A DNA stretch of 64,000 bases, taken from NCBI GenBank assembly GCA_964016985.1, contig OZ024823.1:108922476-108986475 (forward strand). The letters run 5' to 3'. Below are positions 10,478-21,623 of the stretch, one piece after another. The number at the start of each line of letters is the position of its first letter. Position 1 is the stretch's first letter. The position numbers and the translations under genes are program-made. This DNA comes from Anodontia alba. Taxonomy: Eukaryota > Mollusca > Bivalvia > Lucinida > Lucinidae. The notes under the pieces were generated by a model, which was not told where the DNA came from, ran no database searches, and saw only the letters and a program-made list of their open reading frames with translations.

Positions 10478-10590
10478 TTTACCTTAAATTTTCAGACACC
10501 TCATCTCTTTACTATACTTGTCCAGAACTTCGAACAAGTAATCCAGATGAGTGGCAAACTGTAGAACCTGATCAGATGCTGCATTTTGGG
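10478..10590. mobile_element. C-family fragment
   Basis: Half element: TTTACC...TTACTATACTTGTCC, then GATGAGTGGCAAACTGTAGA and CCTGATCAGATGCTGCA. Confidence 0.5.
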
Positions 10591-10800
10591 CTTACATCTG
10601 GCATGTCTTTTCATCCACCATGACCAAAGATAAACACCTTTTTTTTCAACTAGAAGTATATGTATTTTCTTATTTCTCCATGAAAACATATGCTATGGCA
10701 TCCCAATCAGATTTTCTTGTTGAAATTATTCTGAAAAGATGCCACAACAAATGTGTTCTTGGAGAACTAATATTTAATTGCATAGCTGTAGATATATTTT

Positions 10801-10930
10801 AATTATTTCTCCCAGAAAAAAAAAACAACATGTGGGTACTAATTAGAAGTGTCGGCTATGCACTTCTAATGAATACCAACAGCATATGTTTTCATGTAGA
10901 AATAACAGAAATCTCTTATCTAGAGCTCTG
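10801..10930. mobile_element. B-family MITE, diverged copy
   Basis: CAACATGTGGGTACTAATTA and its inverse TCTAATGAATACCAACAGCA flank a decayed hairpin. Confidence 0.65.
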
Positions 10931-10949
10931 TATGTACATGTATCTCTAG

Positions 10950-11126
<177 letters not shown>

Positions 11127-11349
11127 TAAATCTTATTAATATGTTTGTATACATATTGAATGAGTAGTCATGCCAGGTAAGGTATTAATTTAGAATATTA
11201 GCAAACATATCTTGTTGTCATTCATTTGAATCCCCATTCAAGGGCGAGAGTACCTACAAGATAATATAATGCATAATGCAAGAAAGAACCTTATGTCATG
11301 TGCAAACAACGAAAGCCTAGGTCAGCCTAAATCTGTGTGATATGATCAG

Positions 11350-11920
11350 AGCTTCTCTGTTCATTGATACAGTCTACAGTTTTTTAATTGCTCTTTAAGT
11401 GGGCAACAAAGTACCAGGGCCCAGTTGTTCAAAACTAACGAACGTATCGTTAAAACTGATCATTAAATATGGTGTATATGCTAATATTTTTGCTGAAAAA
11501 ATGCGAGTAGCTACATCGGATGATGCCGGGGGCATATAGTTTTTCGGTTTTCCGTATGTGCGTATGTGGGTATGTGCGTACAAATGTACGTCCTTCTGTA
11601 CGAATGTGTGTTTGTACGTACATCCGTACATACGTGATCCTGTTAGACTGAGGTTAAGACATTTGTACCAGGTAGAATTTTGTAGTTTTATAGTCAGGTA
11701 CCCTACAGCGGGGGCATCTGTGTACTGTGGACACATTTCCAGTTTCAGCAAAAATACCTGTGAACAAGATATTATACTTACTAGAACAGTTAACATTTTG
11801 ACTACTTATGAGCTTGTGAAGCTAACAATGCTTTGAACAACTGGGCCCAGAGCTTTCTCTGTTCATTGATATAGTCTATAGCTTCTAATTTTTCTTTAAG
11901 TGGGCAACAAAGTACCTGAT
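11350..11920. repeat. Direct duplication of about 67 bp around an A-family element
   Basis: The stretch TCTCTGTTCATTGATA...AAGTGGGCAACAAAGTACC ends at 11415 and recurs at about 11854-11917. The A-family copy lies exactly between the two. The duplication is far longer than a transposon target duplication. Confidence 0.75.
11417..11848. mobile_element. A-family MITE, copy 3, with internal insertion
   Basis: Ends are GGGCCCAGTTGTTCAAAACT and TTTGAACAACTGGGCCC. The hairpin is interrupted at about 11513-11740 by DNA starting TACATCGGATGATGCCGGGG and containing repeated GTACGT/GTATGT words. Confidence 0.75.
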
Positions 11921-12162
11921 CAAATGGCAGAATGCCATTTTTTACTGCATTTCACATCATATGTTTTTGTTTGTTTTTTTCAAAGGATCCCTCTCTGAAT
12001 GTTTGGTGGGAAAATAACAAAAAAAAAAAATTGTGAATGTGCCTTTTATTTGAGCCTTGTGTTTGTGTTTGATAGGAGCTGCACATAAAGTCAGAATCCA
12101 CAGATGGTATGCTTTGATTGGAAGTGTATTACTGTCTTATTCTGTTCCTCTTGAAACATCCA

Positions 12163-12389
12163 GGGCCCACCCAGTTGTTCAAAACTAATGATGTCGTTAG
12201 TTAACATATTGTTAAAACTTTGATCATTAAATAGGGTATATATGCTAATATTTTTGCTGAAAAAATGTGAGTAGTTTTGCATTTTTCAGCAAAAATACCT
12301 GTGATTTAGATATTGTACTTACTAGAACAGTTAACGTTTTGTCCACTAATAAGCTCCTTGAGCTAACAATGCTTTGAATAATTAGGCCC
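12163..12389. mobile_element. A-family MITE, copy 4 (decayed)
   Basis: GGGCCCACCCAGTTGTTC at the left and AATAATTAGGCCC at the right, with a shortened centre TGAGTAGTTTTGCATTTTTC. Confidence 0.75.
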
Positions 12390-12480
12390 AGGTGGCCAAG
12401 TGGTTAGAAGTTGCAACTGTGGATCACAGGCTCCTGGCTTTGAATCCCGCTGGAGGGCACTTTATTGTACAGAGCTTGTC
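12390..12480 (+). other. tRNA-like fragment, probably a SINE head
   Basis: GTGGCCAAGTGGTTAGAAG resembles a Leu/Ser-type A box and GGCTTTGAATCCC a B box, about 40 bases apart. The 3' acceptor half does not pair well with the 5' end, so a functional tRNA is unlikely. Confidence 0.45.
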
Positions 12481-12739
12481 TTTAGAAAATATTCTTAAGA
12501 AATCAAAATGTTTGCATTGAAGACAGCATCTTTATCTATCATTATATAGGTTAAATTTTAGCAAATTTGTTATACCCTTGGCAGTCTTTTCTGTGTGCAG
12601 GAGCTATAATTCTTCAGTTTGTTTTAGATTTTGATTCAACTTTACAGAAAGTTTGCGGAGCTGATTGCTTATATTATTTTCATAGAGTTACTTAAAATTT
12701 CACAGAAATGATTATTATGCATGAGTAGCAGTGCATGCA

Positions 12740-12744
<5 letters not shown>

Positions 12745-12778
<34 letters not shown>
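12745..12778. repeat. Poly(T) tract
   Basis: About 34 uninterrupted T residues. Confidence 0.95.
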
Positions 12779-12779
<1 letters not shown>

Positions 12780-13001
12780 TGAGTTAACTTTAGCAGGTTT
12801 ATTTGCCATTGGATCTTTTATCTTTGTTCCTGTTTAAAATGGTGCTGTGGGGTTTTGAGTACCTTCAATGATAGTTTGAGTTTTTTCATGAATGTTTAGT
12901 ACTACAAGTAGTTTTTCATGAATATGTAGGACTAGATTGAATACAGACAAAAAATGAAAACTCAGCTCCCATCCACTTCTCCCACTTGAAAACTAGCCAT
13001 T

Positions 13002-13259
13002 AATCCTTAAAATGCCAAGAAAACCTGCATCTGAAAATGTCGTCAGTTTATGTCATCTGCTGAATATTCTTGCAAACTTTTCAAATCTATTTTTGCATAC
13101 AGGCAAACAGTATGGACACTGATCAGACTGCTCCTATGCTGATCAGATAAGAGGATCAGTCTGATCTGGGTCCACACTGTTTGCAATAATGACTTTTAAA
13201 ATCACAAGCAGATGACAAAGCAGACGACAGTTGTTGTGATTGGCAGTTTAAGGGTTAAT
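13002..13259. mobile_element. G-family MITE, copy 1
   Basis: CTTAAAATGCCAAGAAAACC at the left, GGCAGTTTAAGGGTTAA at the right. The centre is a hairpin around GGCAAACAGTATGGACACTG and the GATCAGACTGCTCC motif. Confidence 0.75.
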
Positions 13260-13442
13260 TACAATTTTAGTGCTTCCAAAATATATTTTATGTCGCCAAG
13301 AAAGTAAATCTTTCTTTTAACAAAGAATAATTGTCTTTAAATGCCTGTAAGAAAAATGTTAACTTAGAAAACAAAACAACAACAAGCAAAAGAATCAAAA
13401 TGTTTGTTAAAAACGTATTCATTTCTGTTTATTATATTTCAG

Positions 13443-13535
13443 AAACACTCGAAGAGCAGCTGAAGTATGGATGGACGAATATAAAGATTTTTACTATGCA
13501 GCTGTGCCTTCAGCTAAAATGGTTAATTTTGGAGA
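13443..13535 (+). CDS. GALNT2: GALNT2-like exon: [14 protein letters not shown] segment
   Basis: Residues 177-207. The acceptor is TATATTTCAG and the donor GTGAGT. It encodes [20 protein letters not shown] followed by [11 protein letters not shown]. [12 protein letters not shown] is a conserved helix at the end of the catalytic domain, and the FYYAAVPSA wording points to GALNT2 within the family. Confidence 0.97.
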
Positions 13536-13870
13536 GTGAGTATAGTTACTGTTAGTAACATTCCAGAGAATATATTTTTGATGCTTCCAAAAGGGAAAGC
13601 ATATATGTATTAAAAACCACTTAAAAATCTTTTAGTCTCCAGAACCAAGAAAGCTTTGAGACTGAGTCTTTGTATTGAGGAGGTCTTCTGCCAAGTTTGT
13701 TCAGATGATGGATGATTTTAGGTTGACCTATGATATTTTTTTTTTTTTCATGGCAAGATCAAATTTGCTTCCCTATTTATTACTATGGAGATAATGATGG
13801 AAAATTAATTTTCTCAAAATACATTAAAAACTTACAGAAGAAACGTACAACCTGTGATCTAAGTAGCACT

Positions 13871-14063
13871 AACCTTTACCACTCTCTGGGCTAATTCAGC
13901 AGATGACAAATTGATGACTTTTTATCTATTTTTCCAAGAAAACATGATTTGACATTTCATGCTAATTGTCTCCATTGGAAATATTAAAACCAGTTTTCTG
14001 GAAAAAAATAAGAAAAATATTTCAAAAAAATGTTGAAATTTATACCCAGACTGCTAAGCATTA
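13871..14063. mobile_element. H-family MITE, copy 3
   Basis: ACCTTTACCACTCTCTGGG start and a CCCAGACTGCTAAGCATTA end. The right half of the stem is partly deleted. Confidence 0.7.
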
Positions 14064-14294
14064 TGCTCTTCAGTCACGATAATTTTTTTTTGTCCTTCAG
14101 GGGTTCTTTCTCTACCCCTGGGCTGTGTACATGAAAAATTATGAATGTACCAAGCAACTGGTTCTCTGAAGCAACTGGGCAATTTTTAACCAAATTTCTT
14201 GTTGAGCCTTCTGTCAAAGATTGATTGAAAATATTTTCAAATATTGGACCCAGCTATGCCCATACATAAGATACTTTTCCAACCAAAATCTGTT

Positions 14295-14412
14295 GATATT
14301 GTTTTTTTTCTTCACATAAACATATGTTGTGGGTACTCATTAGAAGTGCCTCGCTGAGACACTTTTAATGAGTACCCACAACATGTGATACCCTGTCTTA
14401 TCTGGAGCTATG
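14295..14412. mobile_element. B-family MITE
   Basis: Arms CATATGTTGTGGGTACTCAT and ATGAGTACCCACAACATGTG, hairpin GAAGTGCCTCGCTGAGACAC. Confidence 0.8.
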
Positions 14413-14734
14413 ATGTATGTGTAAAAAAACATCTACAAAAATCATACCTGAGAATAATTTTTATGACTCTACTACAAATGATTGAAGTGACAAAAATATT
14501 TTCATTTTATGCAAAGTTTGTCTGTGTACTTCTCTACCTCTGCAACTGGGCTACATATTGTTATTCTAGGTTTTCAGGTGAGCAATACAGGTCGATTATG
14601 GTCCCCTTGTCAATAATGTATAAAAGAGAACAAAGCCCCTGATCAGATTGCTTATATACAGGCTAACACATCTGTCATTGGGTCCTTAATTGCGTGTTGT
14701 ACTTGAAAACTGACGTCTATTTTTTTCTTTTCAG

Positions 14735-14818
14735 TATTTCAGAAAGATTACGTTTACGTGAGAAGTTAAAATGCAAATCATTTGGCTGGTTCTTAAAGCA
14801 TGTCTATCCAGAGTTAAA
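14735..14818 (+). CDS. GALNT2: GALNT2-like exon: end of catalytic domain (HVYPEL)
   Basis: Residues 208-235. The acceptor is TTTCTTTTCAG and the donor GTAAGT. It encodes DISERLRLREKLKCKSFGW then FLKHVYPEL. This is the linker from the catalytic domain to the lectin domain. The donor is followed almost at once (position 14831) by a D-family MITE, and the intron that starts here is 26,062 bases long. Confidence 0.96.
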
Positions 14819-14830
14819 GTAAGTAAAAAC

Positions 14831-15043
14831 TTAACCCTAGTCCTGCTGAACCCGGATATACCCTACCTTTACAAACAGTGTAGATCCAGATCAGTTGGCT
14901 TCTGAAGAAGCCAACTGATCTGGATCTGCACTGTTTGCCATTAAGTATGTGAATTTTTATCAACAACCTAGATCAAGTAATTTGATTGGTTGAAAATTGG
15001 AAGTGGGCGTGGCATCTTACTTATTCAGCATGACAAGGGTTAA
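14831..15043. mobile_element. D-family MITE, copy 2
   Basis: Inverted orientation to copy 1 and well preserved. It starts 13 bases after the splice donor of exon 14735-14818. Confidence 0.82.
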
Positions 15044-15121
15044 TTTTATTCCTGCTGCAGATGACAAGTGAGTCACAACATGGGACATTATACCTTTGGT
15101 CATGTGGGTATTAAAGACTTA

Positions 15122-15333
15122 CTGTAATAACCCTAAATATTGGGACAGACAGGCCTGAGCAAACAGTGTAGACCCAGATAAGATGCCACAATTGCAGCAT
15201 CTGATCAGGGTCTACACTGTTTGCCTTTTATCCAGCACTAATTTAGACACATCAGCAAGTAAGAAATGGACTTTTCCAAATTTTAGGACAAACATGGTAA
15301 GGAATTGAGGTGTCCCTAGGTAAAATAAGGTAG
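15122..15333. mobile_element. C-family MITE, copy 1
   Basis: Left AACCCTAAATATTGGGACAG, right GGTGTCCCTAGGTAAAATAA. The core is GCAAACAGTGTAGACCCAGA with AGATGCCACAATTGCAGCAT. Confidence 0.78.
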
Positions 15334-15350
15334 CTATATCTGCTCATCCA

Positions 15351-15525
15351 TACAGTCTGAGCAGAGTCTTTGCTGATTACTCCTTGGATAGCCAAGAATC
15401 CCAGGCTCCTTCAGGCAGACAGCAAAGACTTGTCAGATTGTACAGATGTGCAGGCTGATCTGTCTTTGCTAGGCAAGCATGTCCGAACGTTTACTTTCTC
15501 ATGTTGCCATTCAAATAAGTGTTCA
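15351..15525. repeat. Q-family repeat
   Basis: GAGCAGAGTCTTTGCTG at the left, GCAGGCTGATCTGTCTTTGC and GGCAAGCATGTCCG at the right. Confidence 0.55.
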
Positions 15526-15864
15526 TTGATATTGGTTTTTGAAAAAAGAGAAGGCTGCCCATTAAAAGCTTATTTAAAAGGTAACAATGTTTCTCATTTT
15601 TAAACCAAAACATATGCTGTGAATTCTCTTTTGAATCTCTTCATTGACTTGATTCTAATGGATACATACACAGAACAAAAATTACCTTGGAAGTATGAAC
15701 ATGGCTTGACATTTTATTTCAAATTAGGATTGAATTTCAAGATCTATATTCTTGAAAAATATAAATGTTTTATATTACTTGCTTTCTTCCTGTAGCAGGT
15801 TAATTTGAAATAAGTTTTTTGCAGACTGTATAAAAAGATCGGCAGACAACATGGATTTCAATTA

Positions 15865-16010
15865 TCTTTGTTGTTTTTTTTTCTTAGAAAATAGGGCTTT
15901 GCATTTCATGTGGAGCATTGACTTTTCATATGAAATGTATCTAGTTCTATTAAAAAAGAGGCGATGAATACCACAAAATGTCAGCCCTGTTTTCTGGGAA
16001 AACAAGAAAT
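15865..16010. mobile_element. H-family MITE, decayed
   Basis: TTCTTAGAAAATAGGGCTTT and CAGCCCTGTTTTCTGGGAAA are inverse ends of the inner arms; the stem between them is rearranged. Confidence 0.5.
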
Positions 16011-16494
16011 CTGTTGAATTTATCTTTTTTTTTTTTTTTTTCCTACAAAGAATTAACAGCTTTTATTAGAGTGTCCCAGTTATCCCAGATAGTTTTATTA
16101 GCACCTCAAGGTTGTAAACCAACCACAAGGGTACTCATTAGATGTGCCTCACCAAAACATGTCGTTTCTTTTTTTGCTGAGAAAAAAGCAGTTTATCAAG
16201 ACCTATGTTTATCATATTTTTTCTGTAGAACAGGAAAAACCCAATCTGGTCAGACTACTATAGTTACACTAAATATTTGGACACTTGAAAAGGCAGAGCC
16301 TAACCATCTTCATTCAGTACCTTTAGCCTTCTGCCAATGAGTACCCATTCACTGCTTGGTGAACAGAGTTTTTGGTCATTGGTCTAATCTGGGCTTGAAC
16401 CATCAACCTTCATTACCATAGTTAATTGCTTGAACTGCTCAGCTATGGTACCTCTCAAACACTTGCTGTACTGCTAGAAATTTTTAAAATTTCA

Positions 16495-16738
16495 GGGCCC
16501 AGTTGTTCAAAGCGTCGTTAGCTTAACGAGCTCGTTAAGGGTCATTTCGTTAATTGTTTTAGCAGATTCAATATACAATATTCTGATATTTTTTGCTGAA
16601 AAACTGTGAGTAGCTTTTGCACTGCAAAAGCTACTCACATTTTTTCAGCAAAAAATTTCAGCATATTTGCGTATTACTCGATGTAAATTTTAACGAATCG
16701 TTAACTAACGACGTCGTTAGCTTTGAACAACTGGACCC
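16495..16738. mobile_element. A-family MITE, copy 5
   Basis: Opposite orientation to copies 1 and 2 (starts AAAGCGTCGTTAGCTTAACG). Right end decayed to GGACCC. Confidence 0.85.
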
Positions 16739-16741
16739 AGG

Positions 16742-16925
16742 TAACTGTTTTTCTGTTTTCTCCATGAAAGCATATGTTGTGGTTACTCATTAGAAGTGCC
16801 TCACTGAGGTGCTTCTAATGACTGCCACAACATATGTTTTTGTGGAGGAGAAATAAGAAAAATATCAATACTTTTGGATTGAAAAACAGCTGCTTATCAA
16901 GAGCATTGAGTGTATCATAAAAGTG
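16742..16925. mobile_element. B-family MITE
   Basis: Arms CATATGTTGTGGTTACTCAT and TGACTGCCACAACATATG around GAAGTGCCTCACTGAGGTGC. It abuts A copy 5. Confidence 0.78.
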
Positions 16926-16967
16926 CTATATGTAGTGCCACAGTTATTGTTGCTACCATATTTACCT

Positions 16968-17165
16968 TCATAACTCTAGATTAAAGTGGGTATCCGGATA
17001 ATATTTTTCTTATTTCTCTACAAAAGCATATGTTGTGGGTACTCATTAGAAGCGCCTCAGCAAGGAGCTTCTAACGAGTTCCCACAACATATGTTTTCAT
17101 GAAAAAATAAGAAAAATATCAATCCTTTTTGGTTAAAAAAGCATCTTATCAAGAGCTTTGCCCGA
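16968..17165. mobile_element. B-family MITE
   Basis: The outer sequence CTCTAGATTAAAGTGGGTAT pairs with the TTATCAAGAGCTTTG end. Hairpin GAAGCGCCTCAGCAAGGAGC. Confidence 0.8.
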
Positions 17166-17171
17166 GTATTC

Positions 17172-17300
17172 AGTCATCTTAACTTCTTACCATACTTGTC
17201 CGAAAATTTGAATTGATCCATTTTACCACCTGTTCTTGTGTTTAAAAAAGCTGGATGATTAGCAGACAGTGCAGACACTGATTAGATATTGCTCTGAGCT
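17172..17300. mobile_element. C-family fragment
   Basis: CTTACCATACTTGTCCGAAA and GGATGATTAGCAGACAGTGC are C-family words in half an element. Confidence 0.5.
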
Positions 17301-17458
17301 CTTTGTTCAAAACTGTCTTTCCTAACACTCAAAGTTAATATGGTAGTTTTTGTTTTTGCAGTATTTTATGTGAATAAAAAGTGTGAAAACTTGAGGCCTG
17401 ATATGGAAAACAAAGACTTTTTTCCATGGACAGAATGGGAAACTCCAGGAAAAAATGT

Positions 17459-17804
17459 ACAGTCGAACCTTGTTATCTCGAACTCGCTTATTTCGAATTA
17501 CCGCTTATCTCGAAGTGAAAATCTGGTCTCTGTTTTAACATGAAACTATGACAACACGTAACAAAATAATGTGGAAAAGAGGAGAAATTGCTCCTAAGGA
17601 GCAATTTCTCCTCTTTTCCACATTATTATATATATATATATATATATATTTAACTTCAGGAGTCAAATTACATATTCATTTGTTAAAAGTGGTTGTTCAA
17701 TTTATTGTTTTCCTCACTCTCTCAACTCTGATATGTCGAGGTACGGATATCTCAAAGTATTTCAGTGAGTCCCTTGGAATTCGGGATAACGAGAGTCAAC
17801 TGTA
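17459..17804. mobile_element. E-family MITE, copy 3
   Basis: ACAGTCGAACCTTGTTATC left and GAGAGTCAACTGTA right. Perfect central stem from TGTGGAAAAGAGGAGAAATT, followed by a (TA)n run at about 17624-17650. Confidence 0.85.
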
Positions 17805-18084
17805 TTTATCCATGTAGCTGCTGGCCCATATCTATGCATGTTTGCCAGAAAATTGAAAAAAAAAATATACTCTGGTGTCTTCAGCAACAGAAAGTAATAT
17901 TCTTGCATCCTATTTAACAGGATAAGAAATCTTATGAGGTCAAAAAGGTACAGTCTTATTTCTATAGGCTGAACTAACTTGATAGGAGCATTTACTTAAA
18001 GCATTTTCTAGTAGTCAGCAGAATGATGAAGCACACTGACAATAAATATTCTACCCTAAGTGTTCGGAAAACTTAACTCCTAAC

Positions 18085-18444
18085 TACAGTCGAACCTCAA
18101 ATACTCAAACATCCTTGGGACCATGAAAATTTGAGATAAGGGTTGTTCAAGCCACTGAGGGTTAATCTTAGTACCAGGTTAGGAAGCTAATGGCAGTAAT
18201 TTAGGGAAATCTTTTTAGATTTTTCTCCACAATAATGGTATGTTGAATGTACTCATTAGAATTGCCTCAATGAGGCAGTTTTAATGAGTACACACAATAC
18301 ACAATTTCATAATGAAATGAGAAAATTTCCTAAAATATTTGTTTTCTTGAGCAGTGTGAAGAATTTCCTAGGGACTCAAAAACGAGTTTGAATTAGCTTT
18401 GGTAAACGAGTCATGGGTGTTCAAGCAATTGAGGTTCGACTGTA
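18085..18444. mobile_element. E-like MITE, copy 4, hosting a B-like hairpin
   Basis: TACAGTCGAACCTCAAATAC and TTGAGGTTCGACTGTATA ends. The inside is a B-related hairpin at 18210-18330 (ATTGCCTCAATGAGGCAGTT). The same arrangement recurs at 59316-60090. Confidence 0.78.
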
Positions 18445-19959
18445 TACTTGTCCTAAAATTTCAGTAAAAGCAGTTTCTATTCTCTATATACTTTATATTA
18501 GTTAACAAGGAAACTTGATCAGTTTAATGCTTAGCATGCTGGGTAAACAGGGTGGCAAACGTACGTCATAGTCACGTGGGTAAATGATACGGAGCACACG
18601 AAAATCATAGATAAACAGTGTCGCTTGGAAGTAGAAAAAGGGTAAATATTTTATGTCACGGGTAGTTTTCAGACTACATATATGATGCAGCTACCCCAGA
18701 AACGGCTCTAATTACAACTTCTTACTATTCCAGCTCCCAGTATTGGTCCGTTTGAGAGCTTACCTCGATCAACCAAAGTTTTCCTGCAGATGGGAACACA
18801 CCATGCGCTGAAATCACAAAGATAAATGGCGTTTTTGCTGCTTCACCGACTTTTTAGAGTAATTTTGACAAACACGGTTGTCACATATATCATTTATTAT
18901 TTGGTCCCGTGCAACATTGCACAGTTTGTCGACAGATCGATTGGCATTGAAACGCAACGACCGAAAATAAGTAAAAACCTTCCAGATAAGGAACACATCC
19001 AAATTCAGTGCATTGTGGAAATGGTATAAAACGTCACAATTTTTCATCTGTAAGTGTATTTTAGGCGGTTCATCATGATGTCATTTTCTATTCGAATTTC
19101 TCTTAGCAAGCCTTACAGTTAACATTTTTGCTCAAACTACGTCACTGAAACTACGAGATACTCGTTTTAAGTTGATTGGCCAATAGCGAGAAATGAACTC
19201 ATAAAGTTTCGTGACGTGCTCATCTCTTCGCCAAGAACACCTTTCTCGCAAGATCTAACGATACCTTATTCAGATCTCGCTCATTTGACGCTTTGAATTA
19301 TTGCGGGATCTAGTCAATTTTGGCTTAAATAGCAGATGAAGAAAGCAATTGTATTCTGCATGAATTTCCCAGATACCATTGGCCAAAGGCGACAGGTCAG
19401 TGCGTGATGGGGAGCTACCTGTTGGTGACAATGCAAAAACGGTTTAACAAAATGGCGACTGACATGGAAAGAGCATACCAACTATTTATTTTTCGTTTCT
19501 ACCGACTCTCGAGATCAGATCTACTTATTTTGTTGACATGAATTGAAACATCTGACCCCCATAGCGCGGTAGGCAGTGAGAATCTAGGTCTTTTCGCACC
19601 AAAACCACACCACCCCTAGTCTTGTCGCCCGAAAGATGTTTCGACCCTTGTTGTTGCGCCCCACTGGTCATTTGCCCCCGCCCCCAGTCGTTTCGGTCTT
19701 CTTGTCGTTTCGCCCCTAGTACATTTAAAAAGAAATGCAGCAGAGAATTTACAATCATTATATCTTATCAATAGAGTAAGATACCTAAGCTTCTGTAAAC
19801 AAGAACCTGCTTTATGATTAAACAAGGCAAATATTTGTAATACAGATCAGCCTGCCTACCGTCGACTCTGAACGACGCATATGATGTTTACCTCCGAGAT
19901 AGCATGGTATCTTTTGTATCTGTATCACCGAAATCGCTTCTCGGTAATGTCTGTAGCTG

Positions 19960-20470
19960 TACAAGCTGGTTTTAAACTTACCTGATTAAAACCGTGACTT
20001 CGCAACGTCTGATCAGCCTCTTCTTTGGTTTGCTTTGAGATAGTATATTATGACTAATGCCTATATTTTCTCTATTCTTTGCTGAACAGGTCGATTAAAG
20101 TCTCACCTGGTGGAACCATGCATCCGTACCGTCTGATCTGCGCCTTTGTCGTTCGCTCTGTGATAGAATAATGGTGTTAGATTCTGTATTTTGGGTTTGA
20201 ATGCTGTATAGTTTTTTTTTGCTGCCAGCCAGAAAAACGGAAACCCTGCATCTTTACAATCTGATATGCACCTTTGTTGTCCTTTCTTGAATTTTTTAAT
20301 GCTGGTAGTTTCTCAGTCCGGAGTTTAAATGCAAGATAGCTTTTTTGCCAAGCAGGGCAAGTTTAAATTTTACCTATGCAAACTCGTACGGTCCGATCAG
20401 TGCCTTTTAGTGTTAGATTGTATGATAGTACAATGATTCTAGTCTATGATTTTCTATATCTGAATTTGAA
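19960..20470 (+). repeat. Four ~128-bp subterminal tandem units, left
   Basis: The word GTCTGATC(A/T)G(C/A) with CATCCGTAC-like sequence before and GCCT...TTGTCGTT after recurs at about 20007, 20131, 20259 and 20391. Each unit also has GGAAACC or TTTAAA and a TGATAGTA/GATAGAAT end. Mirror copies lie at 25090-25640. Confidence 0.65.
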
Positions 20471-21231
20471 GATTCGAGCGTCTGTTTGCATAGGAAAAAA
20501 CCATATAACTAGTCAAAGAATCGTTAGAGTAAAACAAACAACACCCGAAAAGTATCATGATGAAGCAAATACGAGAACAGATACAATGTGTTGACGGGAT
20601 CCTAGAGATCGATGGGATGTCAAACAACACTACTGAAAATTTGAAGTAAAAAAGAATCATCAATTAAAACCCATGTCAATGTATTTTCCCTCAGTTCAAA
20701 TGTTTGAAATAGCAAAATGAAAAACTGATTCAACAAATGGTAAAAGTGCATGATCAATTCTGCGAAAAATCACTATTGACGTGAAGCTTCCCTTTTCCCA
20801 CGTTTCCATGGCGTTAGATGTAAAAACATACAGATGTGACTGCCAGAATTCTACAAAATTTGGATGGGATATCTTTAGCGCGTTAGCGCATTGGTGGTAA
20901 AAAGAAGAAGCTGAAAGCTTTATCCGCCTTTCCATGTTACATGTTATAATTAGATCTAAAGTTGATCAGTTCTTATGCGTTACTTCTTAATGCTTTACTC
21001 TGTGTCTGTCTGTTGTAAGCAAATAAATCATTCGCGATGGCCTTTAACAATTTCATAACTACAAGACTTGTCTCCACCCCTTTATATTTATATTAAAAAA
21101 ATGATAAAATATTTCAGTTAGTGTGGTAATATGGAACACATCCGCTGTACATAATGATATAGACCACACATACAAGGGAAAAAGATACAGAACACACAAT
21201 TTATATGTGGCATAATGTTTTATTTTCAGGT

Positions 21232-21623
21232 ATGGCGAAAAGTAAAAACACACTTGACTATCAAAGCCTCTAGGTCTCGGAAGAAAGACCTAAGACTTGG
21301 GAGATGAAAGGAAGCACCACTGATTCCGCGTTTGTGTGTTAAATGGCCGGGTCTTCTAGTTGTCATAGCTTCACCACAGATTTCCGTGAAGAAAAAAACA
21401 ACAAGCCTCTCCCATTAAATTGACAGATAGAAAGAAAATATTTTGGTTGAGATCACCAGGTTCCCCGTTGTGTAAACGAACGCCCCATGGACGCCAGAAA
21501 TTTAGGCCAACACCCCTCAAAGTCACCAGCAACGATGTGGTTACGTGGTAGTTCGGCTCTTCACTTTTTTCAACCGAGACATGGGACGATACATTCGAAG
21601 CATTTCCATTAGTATTTACGGCT
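21232..21623 (+). pseudogene. 5' coding remnant of the element's protein, left copy
   Basis: ATGGCGAAAAG follows a splice-acceptor-like TTTTCAGGT. The reading is broken by stops and shifts, but later residues FEAFPLVFT run directly into the reverse transcriptase frame without a shift. The right-arm counterpart starts MAKRKTHLTIKASRSRKK and is rich in Lys/Arg. Confidence 0.5.

Larger units (their letters stand above)
18548..21623 (+). repeat. Left arm of the 8.5-kb element
   Basis: In order it holds a CAGGGTGG terminus, a short outward minus-strand frame shared with the right arm (about 18814-18970), and a C/G-rich tract with repeated GGGGCGAAACGAC on the minus strand (19555-19725). Next come four degenerate units of about 128 bp (19960-20470). 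Last is a gene start after TATTTTCAGGT with ATGGCGAAAAG at 21232. The matching parts occur in the right arm in mirror order. Confidence 0.85.

Noticed and set aside
17340..17460. Possible cassette exon inside the 26-kb intron (NKKCENLRPDMENKDFFPW)
   Set aside because: The TTTTTGCAG acceptor gives a stop within a few codons in the phase required by exon 14735-14818, the peptide is not GALNT-like, and no donor precedes the E-family MITE.
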